64,000 bases of DNA from a bacterium OM1 bin76 (lineage in GTDB: Bacteria > Actinomycetota > Acidimicrobiia > Spongiisociales > ZC4RG35): the NCBI GenBank assembly GCA_002238785.1, contig MPNA01000004.1:124001-188000 (forward strand), given 5' to 3'. The notes under the pieces are model-generated. The model searched no databases. It saw only the letters and a program-made list of their open reading frames with translations, and had not been told where the DNA came from. A program made the translations under genes and the position numbers. Positions 18,061 to 26,244 of the stretch are shown piece by piece. The stretch's first letter is position 1; each line of letters opens with the position of its first letter.

Positions 18061-19281
18061 GAACGCCCGGGCGCTTATGGTTATGGCTGAGTTGCAGTCC
18101 CTGCACATCACCATTCCACAACTCCCGCATTCGTAGACCCTTACCTTCAAGGGCATCTTCCGGCGGTGCCCGCATTGCGAGCAGTCGGTGGATGTGTAAG
18201 CAGGGTCGACCTTCTTGAACGGGATACCAGCCTTCGCAGCTTTGTCCCCCGCTTTCGGAGTGATGGACGACAGCCTTTGGTCGAATAGTTTCTTGCCGAA
18301 CCGGCGAGAGCGTGTCCACGCTCCCACGGGAGAGTCCTCTATGGCTATACCGTCAAAGTTGGTGACGAGGTCGTGGCAGAGTCGGAAGTCCGCCTGGTCG
18401 GCGCGTTCGGTCTCTCGTCTCCATGCCCGGGCCAGTGCTATCCGCTTCTTCTCCCTGGTGTGGGAGTAAGGCAGCCTCTTGCCCGCTGCTTTTTCTCTCT
18501 GCCGGTGGGCCTGGTCGGCCTTGCTCAGCGCCTTCTGTTTGCGGATGATGCCACGGTGATCTGGCTTGCGGGCCTCTATGTGCGTCCCGTCCGACAGGAT
18601 CAGACGATCCGCTATGCCCGTGTCTATGCCAACCGGGTTGGTGACGGGCTTTTCGGGCAGTTCCCGGTCAGGGTGTTTCAGCACCACATGAAGCTCGGTT
18701 CTCAGAGGCGTTCTCACTACTCGCAGTTCCTTCACTGCCGCTCCCATGCCGAGCGCCTTCTCCAAGCGATGCCCCTTGTCACGGTAACGCAGGCGGGGTA
18801 GGCCCTTCACGGACAGCTTCCACCACTTGACAGACTGGTTCTTCGGCGTTCCAGGTGCTTGGAGCATGGAAGGAGTCGGATCTGGCAGTTCTATGCTCTT
18901 CCACCTTCGGACGGGCTTGAAACGGGGATATCCTGGTTTCTTGCCCTCTTCCTGGCAGCGTTTGTAAAACGATGTAATGGTGCGGTTGAATCGGACTAGG
19001 ACGCCTCTACCTACCTTCACGGAGAGGCGCTCCCATTCGGGGTGGTCCGACCGTACCTTGGTGAACATCTGCATCCGGTCATAGAGAGACAGGTTCCATT
19101 CGGAGGGGAACTTGTCATCGGTGTCGGGGTGGTGTTCCTTCCACCATTGGTAGGTTCCCTTCCAGGACTCCAGGTTGGCGTTGTAAAGCTCGGCGCACAT
19201 TCTGAATACCTGGTCAAGACGACGGTGACCCGAAGCTGATACCTTGACGGGGTTCCGCATCGTCTGCATCCAAGGGGTCAT
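17902..19281 (-). CDS. tnpB: TnpB: RNA-guided nuclease of IS200/IS605/IS1341 type
   Basis: 459 residues. RuvC triad: D220 (VGIDTGIADRLILSDG), E315 (IAIEDSPVG) and D395 (CRDCNSAITI). All three are kept, so nuclease activity is plausible. The zinc ribbon is C367-x2-C370 and C385-x2-C388. The N-terminal wedge domain starts at once (VKVSASGHRRLDQVFRMCAELYNANLESW). An in-frame stop lies just before ATG 19281, so the start is firm. About 50 residues after the last RuvC motif are Gly/Pro-rich and unlike protein; this DNA forms hairpins and is probably the guide-RNA scaffold read as codons. No tnpA partner. Confidence 0.9.
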   Translation of the reverse strand: MTPWMQTMRNPVKVSASGHRRLDQVFRMCAELYNANLESWKGTYQWWKEHHPDTDDKFPSEWNLSLYDRMQMFTKVRSDHPEWERLSVKVGRGVLVRFNRTITSFYKRCQEEGKKPGYPRFKPVRRWKSIELPDPTPSMLQAPGTPKNQSVKWWKLSVKGLPRLRYRDKGHRLEKALGMGAAVKELRVVRTPLRTELHVVLKHPDRELPEKPVTNPVGIDTGIADRLILSDGTHIEARKPDHRGIIRKQKALSKADQAHRQREKAAGKRLPYSHTREKKRIALARAWRRETERADQADFRLCHDLVTNFDGIAIEDSPVGAWTRSRRFGKKLFDQRLSSITPKAGDKAAKAGIPFKKVDPAYTSTDCSQCGHRRKMPLKVRVYECGSCGMVMCRDCNSAITISARAFGRIPGSGGKPRCSRAIEDVDGRPASPPGKSGGLTGCGTVPENDSLTVVNYSI

Positions 19282-19344
19282 GCTCTACACAGGATACCGA
19301 GAGGGTATGACACTATACAGGACTTTGGGTGTTGAAAGCAGCGC

Positions 19345-19368
19345 TGTCAACCATTCGATATAAGTCCC
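19345..19368. repeat. Right terminal inverted repeat of the TnpB element
   Basis: Reverse complement of 17897-17920 with 22 of 24 positions equal. It lies 64 bases upstream of the tnpB start, so the tnpB promoter must be between the two or in the repeat itself. Confidence 0.8.
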
Positions 19369-19459
19369 TAAACTTTCCCTTAGAACATGAGTTGGCCTAC
19401 CATGATGCCTAACTGCTATCGCCCCTTGCCCGAATTGACCGTCTCTTAAGGAACACACT

Positions 19460-21394
19460 TTGCGCCGCAGTCTCCGAATTCTCCTGGTCTATGGCCTGCT
19501 GATCATTACGATGGCGCTGCTGTTCCAAAACTTCGGCAGCGATGACGACCCATCCCAGGAGATCACCACCGCCGAGTTTCTGGACGCGGTCGGAGAAGGA
19601 AACATCGAGTCGGTTCTGATCCTCACCCGCTCGCTGGAAGCCCGAGGCCGGTACGAGGGGTCCACGCTGCCGGCCGGCCAGCATGACTTCGTCGCCAAGT
19701 ACCCGGAAGGTTATGAGGGACAGTTGGCAGAGATCCTCGACGAGCGAGGAGTCGAATACGACACAGACCATGAGCCGCCCGGGCCTTGGAGCGTACTGGT
19801 GGGAATGCTCCCGTGGCTGCTCCTGATCGGCTTCATGATCTTCATTTTCATGCAGATGCAAAGGTCGGGGAACCGGATCATGCAGTTCGGCAAGACTCGG
19901 GCCAAGATGGTCAAGAAGGACAACCCCGACGTGACCTTCGAGGATGTAGCCGGTTTGGAGGAGGCCATCGAGGAACTGGGTGAGATTCGAGACTTCCTGG
20001 CCGATGCCGACAAGTTCCGGGCCATGGGCGCCAAGATCCCCAAGGGCGTGCTGCTGTTCGGTCCTCCCGGGACCGGTAAGACCCTCCTCGCCAAAGCGGT
20101 GGCGGGGGAGGCTGGTAGGCCCTTCTTCTCCATCTCGGGATCGGACTTCGTAGAGATGTTCGTGGGGGTGGGCGCCAGCCGGGTCCGCGACCTCTTCGAA
20201 CAAGCCAAGCAGAACAGCCCGGCCATCATCTTCATCGACGAGATCGACGCGGTGGGTCGCCATCGCGGCGCCGGGTTGGGCGGCGGTCACGACGAACGGG
20301 AGCAGACCCTCAACCAACTCCTGGTGGAACTGGACGGGTTCGAAACCAACACCGGGGTGATAGTGATCGCCGCTACCAACCGTCCCGACATTCTGGATCC
20401 TGCGCTGCTGCGGCCGGGCCGCTTCGACCGTCAGATAGTGATCGACTCTCCCGATATCAGAGGAAGGGCGGCGATCCTGAAGGTTCATGCGCGAGGCAAA
20501 CCCCTCAAATCTGAGATCGACCTGGAGGTGCTGGCGCGCCGGACCCCCGGATTCACGGGAGCGGACCTGGCCAACCTGATCAACGAATCCGCCCTGCTGG
20601 CTGCCCGTCGCAACAAAGAAGAGGTGGGCATGGAGGAGTTGGAGGAGGCCATCGACCGGGTGATTGCCGGTCCGGAGCGCAAGGCCCGGGTCATGTCCGA
20701 AGACGAGAAGCGACTGATCGCATTCCACGAGACCGGACACGCCCTGGTGGGCTGGGCTCTTCCCATGGCAGACCCGGTTCACAAGGTGACGATCGTGGCC
20801 CGCGGTCGCTCCCTCGGCCACACCCTGGCCCTTCCCACCCGGGACAAATACCTGGTGAAGCGCTCGGAGTTGCTGGACCAACTGGCCATGCTGCTGGGAG
20901 GACGAAGCGCCGAGGAGATCATTTACGCTGATCCCACCACCGGGTCCACCAACGACATCGAAAAGGCCACCGCCATAGCCCGCCGAATGGTCATGGAGTA
21001 TGGGATGAGCGATGAATTGGGCCCCATGCAGTATGGAAAGCCCGACGGTGAGGTCTTCTTGGGACGAGACTATACGCGGCAACCGGACTATTCGGATCAG
21101 TTGGCGGCCGACATCGACTCCGAGGTGCGCAAGCTGATCAGGGTGGCCCACTCCGAAGCTCAGCAAATCCTGGAAGCGCACCGACCCGCACTCGACAGGA
21201 TGGTGGAAGCCTTGATGCAGCAGGAAACCCTCGATGCCGGGGAGATCGGAAAGGTGTTCTACGACGTTCCCAAGTGGCAGGCCACCGAGACCCAGGAAGT
21301 GCGCCTGCTTCAACCACCCACCGTGAACGGGGGCGACCCCGGCAGAGAGAGGGTGGCCGCAGCAACTAGGGGCGACAAGCCCCTTACCTCTTAA
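19460..21394 (+). CDS. ftsH: FtsH: membrane AAA+ zinc metalloprotease
   Basis: 644 residues from TTG 19460 with AAGGA 9 bases upstream. Two N-terminal membrane helices (about 5-22 and 111-132) flank a periplasmic domain. The AAA module follows: Walker A GPPGTGKT (201-208), Walker B IIFIDE (257-261), the pore loop in [13 protein letters not shown], and the second region of homology [18 protein letters not shown]. Protease site HETGH (423-427), where many homologues read HEAGH; the third zinc ligand Asp is expected near [11 protein letters not shown]. FtsH degrades misassembled membrane and regulatory proteins. The TnpB element separates it from hpt, its usual operon neighbour, so it must use its own promoter in 19377-19459, where I see no strong -35/-10 pair. 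Confidence 0.95.
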   Translation: MRRSLRILLVYGLLIITMALLFQNFGSDDDPSQEITTAEFLDAVGEGNIESVLILTRSLEARGRYEGSTLPAGQHDFVAKYPEGYEGQLAEILDERGVEYDTDHEPPGPWSVLVGMLPWLLLIGFMIFIFMQMQRSGNRIMQFGKTRAKMVKKDNPDVTFEDVAGLEEAIEELGEIRDFLADADKFRAMGAKIPKGVLLFGPPGTGKTLLAKAVAGEAGRPFFSISGSDFVEMFVGVGASRVRDLFEQAKQNSPAIIFIDEIDAVGRHRGAGLGGGHDEREQTLNQLLVELDGFETNTGVIVIAATNRPDILDPALLRPGRFDRQIVIDSPDIRGRAAILKVHARGKPLKSEIDLEVLARRTPGFTGADLANLINESALLAARRNKEEVGMEELEEAIDRVIAGPERKARVMSEDEKRLIAFHETGHALVGWALPMADPVHKVTIVARGRSLGHTLALPTRDKYLVKRSELLDQLAMLLGGRSAEEIIYADPTTGSTNDIEKATAIARRMVMEYGMSDELGPMQYGKPDGEVFLGRDYTRQPDYSDQLAADIDSEVRKLIRVAHSEAQQILEAHRPALDRMVEALMQQETLDAGEIGKVFYDVPKWQATETQEVRLLQPPTVNGGDPGRERVAAATRGDKPLTS

Positions 21395-21401
21395 GCGCAC
21401 G

Positions 21402-21893
21402 ATGCCCGCTGGCGTACTGCAACCCCGAGGGTTCAAATGGATCATCACTTCCCGCCTAGCGGTCAGCGAGAGACTCGGCGGACTCGGACCAGCCCACCGC
21501 AAGGTCCGTCGCCAGCAGGAGGTGCTGTGGCTGCAGAAGGAAGCCGGTATCACCCACGTGGTCAGCCTGTTGACCAACAACCAGAACCTCAAGGTGTATC
21601 GAGACTCGGGATTCGAGGCCCATCGAGTCCCGGTCAGCCCCGAAGTGGAACCGGATGAACGTCGTTGCCTGTACGACAAGCTGCGGGACTTGCTGAGCAA
21701 CCCTGACGCCAGGGTATTGGTGCATGGGGAAGTGATCGACGAGAACCTGGGAGGCTTGATGAGCGGCTTTCTGGTCGACACCGGGCTGGTGCCCGACGCG
21801 GTGCAAGCGGTGACCATCATCGAGCAGATCCTGGGCCGCCCACTAGGGGCCCGGGGACGGGCGCTGGTTCAACACTACGAAAGCGGAGGGTGA
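21402..21893 (+). CDS. Conserved-looking protein, possibly a catalytically dead dual-specificity-phosphatase fold
   Basis: 163 residues, ATG 21402, 7 bases behind ftsH and overlapping the next gene (GTGA), so it is in the ftsH-panC run. I do not recognise a family with certainty. The layout (FKWIITSRLAVSERLG..., ITHVVSLL, a central YRDSGFEAHRVPVSPEVEPDERRCLYDKLRDLL, then VLVHGEVIDENLGGLMSGFLVDTGLV) resembles dual-specificity phosphatases. The expected HCxxGxxR loop reads HGEVIDEN and has no Cys or Arg, so catalysis is unlikely if the fold guess is right. Confidence 0.6.
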   Translation: MPAGVLQPRGFKWIITSRLAVSERLGGLGPAHRKVRRQQEVLWLQKEAGITHVVSLLTNNQNLKVYRDSGFEAHRVPVSPEVEPDERRCLYDKLRDLLSNPDARVLVHGEVIDENLGGLMSGFLVDTGLVPDAVQAVTIIEQILGRPLGARGRALVQHYESGG

Positions 21894-22729
21894 CCACTCC
21901 CTTCAGGCTGGCAGTAATCGGGCCGGGAAGGGCCGGTGGCGCCTTGGCGATCGCCAGCCAGTCGGTGGGACACCGGGTCCAGACCGTTCCCGGTCCCTCC
22001 GGAAGGGTCCCACCGGAGTTGGAAGATACCGCCGTGGAGGACAGTAGGCGCCTGTCACCCTGTGACCTGTTGCTGCTGGCCACCCCGGACGATGAGATCG
22101 AGCCGGCAGCCCTCCGACTGGCAGCCCACCCGACGCCCGCCAGGGTGGCGGCCCATCTGTCGGGCTTCGCCTCCATCACCCGCCTGAAGGCGCTGCAAGG
22201 CTCCGGCATAGAGGTCGGGTGCCTCCATCCCCTTCAGACCCTCCCCTCCCCCCAACTGGGCGCCGCCGCCCTGGCCGGGTCAACCGCGGCGGTGACCGCC
22301 GCCACCGAAGCGGCGGCGTGGCGGTTGAAGACTTTCGCCCACAGCCTGGGTATCACCACCTTCGATCTGGATGACCGTCACAAACCCCTCTACCATGCCG
22401 GCGCCGCCACCGTCGCCCTGGGGGTGGCCACCGCCCTGAGCCTGGCCGCCGATCTGTTCCAAGCGGCCGACGTACCCCTCACGCAAGCTCAACCACTGGC
22501 CGAGCAGGTGATGCGGAATTGCTTCCTGCTGGGACCTGACCAGTCCCTAACCGGGCCGGTGGTACGGGGTGACCGCGGAACCATCGCCGGTCACTTGCGA
22601 GCCGTAGCCGCCGCCTCGCCCGACCTGGCCGACCAGTATCGAATGCTCGGTGGGTTGGCGGTGTCTCGGGCAGAAGCCGGAAAACGGGCCGCCGAGATCA
22701 TGGAGCTACTCGGCCCGGACTCACCATGA
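21890..22729 (+). CDS. DUF2520/Rossmann-like NAD(P)-binding protein
   Basis: 279 residues from GTG 21890, overlapping the previous stop. An N-terminal Rossmann fold with LAVIGPGRAGGALA and LLLLATPDDEIEP is followed by the all-helical C-terminal domain (HAGAATVALGVATALSLAADLF...) as in DUF2520 proteins and F420-dependent NADP oxidoreductase/ketopantoate-reductase relatives. DUF2520 genes often precede panC, as here (4-base overlap with panC). A ketopantoate-reductase role for pantothenate synthesis is therefore a fair inference but unproven. Confidence 0.8.
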   Translation: MTTPFRLAVIGPGRAGGALAIASQSVGHRVQTVPGPSGRVPPELEDTAVEDSRRLSPCDLLLLATPDDEIEPAALRLAAHPTPARVAAHLSGFASITRLKALQGSGIEVGCLHPLQTLPSPQLGAAALAGSTAAVTAATEAAAWRLKTFAHSLGITTFDLDDRHKPLYHAGAATVALGVATALSLAADLFQAADVPLTQAQPLAEQVMRNCFLLGPDQSLTGPVVRGDRGTIAGHLRAVAAASPDLADQYRMLGGLAVSRAEAGKRAAEIMELLGPDSP

Positions 22730-23628
22730 AGGTGGTCCACAGCTTTGCCGACGCCCGGTCGGCGGCGCGCTATTCCCGAGATGGTGGGGGCGGAAAGATC
22801 GGGCTGGTTCCGACTATGGGATTCTTGCATGAAGGCCATCTGTCGCTGATGGCCCAGGCCCGCCGGGAGTGCGGGGTGGTGATGATGTCCCTGTACGTCA
22901 ATCCCCGGCAGTTCAACCAGTCTTCCGACTTTGACATATACCCTCGCAGCTTCGACCGCGATCGGCAGTTGGCAGCCGAGGCCGGGGTTGACGTGCTGTT
23001 CGCCCCTCCGACCGAAGAAGTGTACCAACCGGGCGAGTCCATCATGATCGAACCGGGAGCAGTGGCGGCATCCATGGAGGGACGGCACCGCCCCGGTCAC
23101 TTCCAGGGAGTGGCGCTGGTGGTGGCCAAACTACTGGCCGGACTGGGCGCCGAGCGCGCCTACTTCGGTCGAAAAGACGCCCAGCAACTGGCCATGATCC
23201 GTCAACTCACCCACGACCTCTGCTTTCCCATCGAGATCGTGGGGTGTCCCACCATGCGTGAGATGGACGGGCTGGCGCTGTCCAGTCGGAACTTTCTGAT
23301 ACCGGCCGAGCACCGGGAGACCGCTCTCGGCATTAGCCGGGGCCTGGAGAGAGCAGGACGGGCCGTGGAAGCTGGAGAACGGTCGGCGGACCCTCTGCGG
23401 CGTCTGGTGACCGCAACACCGGCTAGCTTGGAGTGGCAGTACGTGGAACTGGCCGATCAACATGACGCGTCGTTGCTCCGCACCCTTGACCGTCCCTCCT
23501 TTCTGGCGGTGGCCGCCAAGGTGGCCGACGTCCGGCTGATCGACAACCTGTTCTTCGACCGGTGTCCCGACGGCCTGAAGGTGGACAGGGGCATCCGCTT
23601 GGAAGCACCTAGTCTTCTCTACCAGTGA
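22726..23628 (+). CDS. panC: PanC: pantoate-beta-alanine ligase
   Basis: 300 residues. The nucleotidyl-transferase motif is PTMGFLHEGHLSLM (about 29-42, the HxGH site). YVNPRQFNQSSDFDIYPR, YFGRKDAQQLAMIRQ (KDxQQ signature) and MREMDGLALSSRN (about 178-190) complete the active site. It joins pantoate and beta-alanine with ATP cleavage to AMP. ATGA overlap with the DUF2520 gene and GTGA overlap with coaX show a tight pantothenate/CoA unit. Confidence 0.95.
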   Translation: MKVVHSFADARSAARYSRDGGGGKIGLVPTMGFLHEGHLSLMAQARRECGVVMMSLYVNPRQFNQSSDFDIYPRSFDRDRQLAAEAGVDVLFAPPTEEVYQPGESIMIEPGAVAASMEGRHRPGHFQGVALVVAKLLAGLGAERAYFGRKDAQQLAMIRQLTHDLCFPIEIVGCPTMREMDGLALSSRNFLIPAEHRETALGISRGLERAGRAVEAGERSADPLRRLVTATPASLEWQYVELADQHDASLLRTLDRPSFLAVAAKVADVRLIDNLFFDRCPDGLKVDRGIRLEAPSLLYQ

Positions 23629-24389
23629 GCATGCTCTTAGCCGTCGACATCGGAAACACTCAGACCGTAATCGGGGCCTATCGGGGCCGCTCCCTGGAGC
23701 ATCGCTGGCGGATCTCAACCGATCTGTCTCGCACCGCCGACGAGTACCGCATCCTTCTGACCGGCCTGCTGTCCGGGGTCCCCCTGCCCCTGCGCGGCGC
23801 GGCGCTCTCCAGCGTGGTGCCCACCGCGGTGTCTGCGGTCCGGCCCGTTCTGTCGGAGTTGGTAGACGGCCCGGTGGTCGTTGTGGGACCGGGCGTTCGA
23901 ACCGGCATTCAAATCAAGATCGACAATCCTCGGGAAGTCGGCGCCGACCGGGTGGTGAACGCCATCGGAGCTGTGGAGAGGTTCGGAGCGCCCGTCTTGG
24001 TGGTGGATTTCGGAACGGCCACCACCGTGGATGTGATCGACTCGTCCGGCGCCTATTGTGGCGGGGCGATCGCACCCGGAGTGCAGGTGGCGGGAGATGC
24101 GCTGGCGGCGGCAGCCTCCGCCCTGAGGCGGGTGGAACTGACTGCTCCTCGTAACGCCACTGGACGCAACACCACCGAGGCCGTGCAAAGCGGGCTGGTG
24201 TTCGGGTGGGCAGGTTTGGTAGATGGTCTGGTGAGGAGAATCTGCACGGAACAACGTCTCGGAGCGTTGCCGGTGGTGGCAACAGGAGGTCTGGCGCAAC
24301 TGATCGGCCCGGTTTGCGAGACGATTACCCACATTGAGGACGACCTGACTCTGCGAGGTCTCCTGGTGGTGCTGGAGTTGAATTCTTAA
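23625..24389 (+). CDS. coaX: CoaX: type III pantothenate kinase
   Basis: 254 residues (GTG 23625 overlaps panC; ATG 23631 possible). ASKHA-fold: DIGNTQTVIGAY (first phosphate loop, about 7-18), GADRVVNAIGAVERFG (about 107-122, with the Asp of type III kinases), VVDFGTATTVDVID (second phosphate loop) and GGAIAPGVQVAGDAL. It phosphorylates pantothenate, the first step to CoA, and is not feedback-inhibited by CoA as type I is. Together with panC next door it covers two successive steps. Confidence 0.94.
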   Translation: MSMLLAVDIGNTQTVIGAYRGRSLEHRWRISTDLSRTADEYRILLTGLLSGVPLPLRGAALSSVVPTAVSAVRPVLSELVDGPVVVVGPGVRTGIQIKIDNPREVGADRVVNAIGAVERFGAPVLVVDFGTATTVDVIDSSGAYCGGAIAPGVQVAGDALAAAASALRRVELTAPRNATGRNTTEAVQSGLVFGWAGLVDGLVRRICTEQRLGALPVVATGGLAQLIGPVCETITHIEDDLTLRGLLVVLELNS

Positions 24390-24402
24390 CCGCCTATTCC
24401 AG

Positions 24403-24432
24403 TTGACATAGCTCTCTTTGACCGTCTATTAT
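24403..24432 (+). promoter_or_regulatory. Strong sigma-70/SigA-type promoter
   Basis: TTGACA at 24403-24408 and TATTAT at 24427-24432 with 18 bases between. It is the best housekeeping promoter seen in the window. A start near 24439 would place the three C-rich hairpins at the very 5' end of the transcript and lysS about 200 bases downstream. Confidence 0.75.
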
Positions 24433-24438
24433 TCGCTT

Positions 24439-24615
24439 CAACACAGACCTCCTGCCGGCTTTCCCCGTCCCCTCCCGGAAGGCCGGTGGGCAGCCTGACC
24501 GCCCTCCACCCCTCCCGGGGCGGCAGGCACATACCGGCCCGCCCTCCCTCCCCTCCCGGGGGCGGGTCGGTTACCCTTCCGGCGAGGATGAGCCGTCTTT
24601 GTTTTCTTGCCGGTC
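24439..24615 (+). ncRNA. Candidate structured RNA or lysS leader with three C-rich-loop hairpins (6C-like)
   Basis: Three successive stem-loops follow the strong promoter. 24455-24464 pairs with 24477-24486 (one mismatch), loop CCGTCCCCTCCC. 24493-24504 pairs with 24518-24528 (11 pairs, one bulged A), loop ending CCCCTCCC. 24533-24544 pairs with 24560-24571 (12 pairs, one G-U), loop with TCCCTCCCCTCCC. Each loop ends on CCCCTCCC or close to it. A T-rich stretch (TCTTTGTTTTCTT, from 24596) behind a short GC stem could end a small RNA. Actinobacterial 6C RNA is defined by C-rich hairpin loops, so a 6C relative is the leading idea; a lysS leader is the alternative. Confidence 0.55.
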
Positions 24616-24636
24616 GCCCTGTTAGGTTGATGCCTC

Positions 24637-26244
24637 ATGAATGACCAGCGATCCGACCGCTCGGATCCCAGTTCGGCCGGGCTATGGGAAAGGGTCGTCG
24701 AGGAGCGTCTCGATGGCTTGGAGAATCTCGGTGCCCTGGAGATCGAACCGTGGCCAACCCGGTTCGACCGGACCCACACCACTTCGGAGATCAGGGACCT
24801 CTACAGCGGTTTGGAGCCCGATGCCCGCACCGGGAAAGTGGTGTCGGTAGCCGGACGAGTCCGCCTGATCCGCAACTTCGGACGGCTGGTTTTCATCACC
24901 TTCTCCGATCAGCAGGCTGAATTGCAGCTGTTCGTTTCACGGTCGGGTTTGGCGCCCGAGTCCCAGGAGGTGCTGTCCCACCTCGACCTTGGGGACTGGG
25001 TGGGCGCCACCGGCGAAGTCATCACCACTCGCCGCGGGGAACTCTCTGTCGATGTCAACGCAATAGGCCTTCTGGCCAAGTGCTTGGCGCCGCTGCCCGA
25101 CAAGTGGAAGGGCTTGCGGGACGTCGAGCAACGCTCCCGCCACCGCCACCTGGACCTGGTGATCAATCCGCAGAGTCGGCGGACATTCGAGGTCCGATCC
25201 GCGGTGGTGTCGGAGTTGCGCAACCAGTTCCATCAACGAGGATTCATGGAGGTCGATACTCCCATTCTCACCTCCCGCGCAGCCGGAGCCGCAGCCCGGC
25301 CGTTTTTGACGCATCACAATGCCCTGGACATCGAGCTTTACATGCGGATCGCCACCGAACTGTATCTCAAGAGGCTGATAATCGGAGGATTCGAACGCGT
25401 CTTTGAAGTCGGCCGGATCTTTCGCAATGAGGGGGTGGATTCCTCCCACAATCCCGAGTTCACCATGCTGGAGTCCTACCAGGCATTCTGCGACTACCGG
25501 GACGTGATGAGATTGCTCGAGGAGGTCCTGCCGGCGGTGGCGGTCACCGCCACGGGTAGCACCACAGTGGGCGGGGAGGCCGTTGACGACGCGGCCGGAC
25601 GTCCCATGCTGGAGACCCCTCTCTCCCTGGAACCCCCTTACCGGGAAGTCACCATGCTGGAACTGGTGAGCGAGGTGATGGGGGAAGAAGTCACCCTCGA
25701 CGTACCCCGGGATTCTCTGCGGGTACCGGCCGAAGGGCTGGGCCTGGACATCCGGGAAGGTTGGACCACCGGCAGGATCATCTACGAAATCTTCGATCGC
25801 CTGGCGGTCCCCCAACTTCATTCCCCAACCTTTGTCACCGAGTACCCGATAGAAGTGTCTCCCCTGGCGCGCCGGCACCCTGGTGACCCCCGACTCACCG
25901 AGCGTTTCGAACTATTCATCGCGGGGGTGGAGTTCGCCAACGCCTTCTCCGAGTTGAACGACCCGGTCGATCAACTCTCGCGATTCGAGGATCAGGCAGA
26001 TCTCCTGGGAGCTGACGATCCCGAGTTGCACCCTGTTGATGAGGATTTTGTGCTGGCCCTGGGGTACGGGATGCCCCCCACCGGAGGCCTGGGCCTGGGA
26101 GTCGACCGCCTGGTGATGCTGCTGACCAACCGCACTCACATCCGGGATGTGATCCTCTTCCCCACCCTGCGGCCCACCGAGAATCCCCGTTGGCAGACCT
26201 ACCGACGGCTACTCCTGCAGAGGGGCGCCTCGCTCAGCCGGTAA
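24637..26244 (+). CDS. lysS: Lysyl-tRNA synthetase, class II
   Basis: 535 residues. An N-terminal OB-fold tRNA-anticodon domain (VVSVAGRVRLIRNFGRLVFITFSD) is followed by class II motif 1 (FHQRGFMEVDTPIL), motif 2 (FERVFEVGRIFRNEGVDSSHNPEFTMLE, about 253-280) and motif 3 (GLGLGVDRLVMLLT, near 487). Motif 2 and the lysine-pocket residues fit LysRS rather than AspRS/AsnRS. ATG 24637; no clear Shine-Dalgarno. It ends inside the 3' end of the convergent nicotinamidase gene (11-base overlap). Confidence 0.94.
   Translation: MNDQRSDRSDPSSAGLWERVVEERLDGLENLGALEIEPWPTRFDRTHTTSEIRDLYSGLEPDARTGKVVSVAGRVRLIRNFGRLVFITFSDQQAELQLFVSRSGLAPESQEVLSHLDLGDWVGATGEVITTRRGELSVDVNAIGLLAKCLAPLPDKWKGLRDVEQRSRHRHLDLVINPQSRRTFEVRSAVVSELRNQFHQRGFMEVDTPILTSRAAGAAARPFLTHHNALDIELYMRIATELYLKRLIIGGFERVFEVGRIFRNEGVDSSHNPEFTMLESYQAFCDYRDVMRLLEEVLPAVAVTATGSTTVGGEAVDDAAGRPMLETPLSLEPPYREVTMLELVSEVMGEEVTLDVPRDSLRVPAEGLGLDIREGWTTGRIIYEIFDRLAVPQLHSPTFVTEYPIEVSPLARRHPGDPRLTERFELFIAGVEFANAFSELNDPVDQLSRFEDQADLLGADDPELHPVDEDFVLALGYGMPPTGGLGLGVDRLVMLLTNRTHIRDVILFPTLRPTENPRWQTYRRLLLQRGASLSR

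Larger units (their letters stand above)
17889..19376. mobile_element. TnpB element bounded by 24-bp terminal inverted repeats, with an 8-base near-duplication of the target
   Basis: Inverted repeats at 17897-17920 and 19345-19368 match at 22 of 24 positions; the ends begin GGGATTTATATCG and GGGACTTATATCG reading inward. Directly outside lie TAAACTCT (17889-17896) and TAAACTTT (19369-19376), 7 of 8 identical, which looks like an aged target-site duplication. Only one gene, tnpB, is inside, and no TnpA or DDE transposase. IS200/IS605 elements normally lack such repeats and make no target duplication, so this element was probably moved by some other transposase. It sits between hpt and ftsH. 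Confidence 0.75.

Noticed and set aside
19409-21820. 803-codon open frame on the minus strand opposite ftsH
   Set aside because: It is the mirror of a highly biased GC-rich coding strand; no domain is seen, and ftsH in the other strand is certain.
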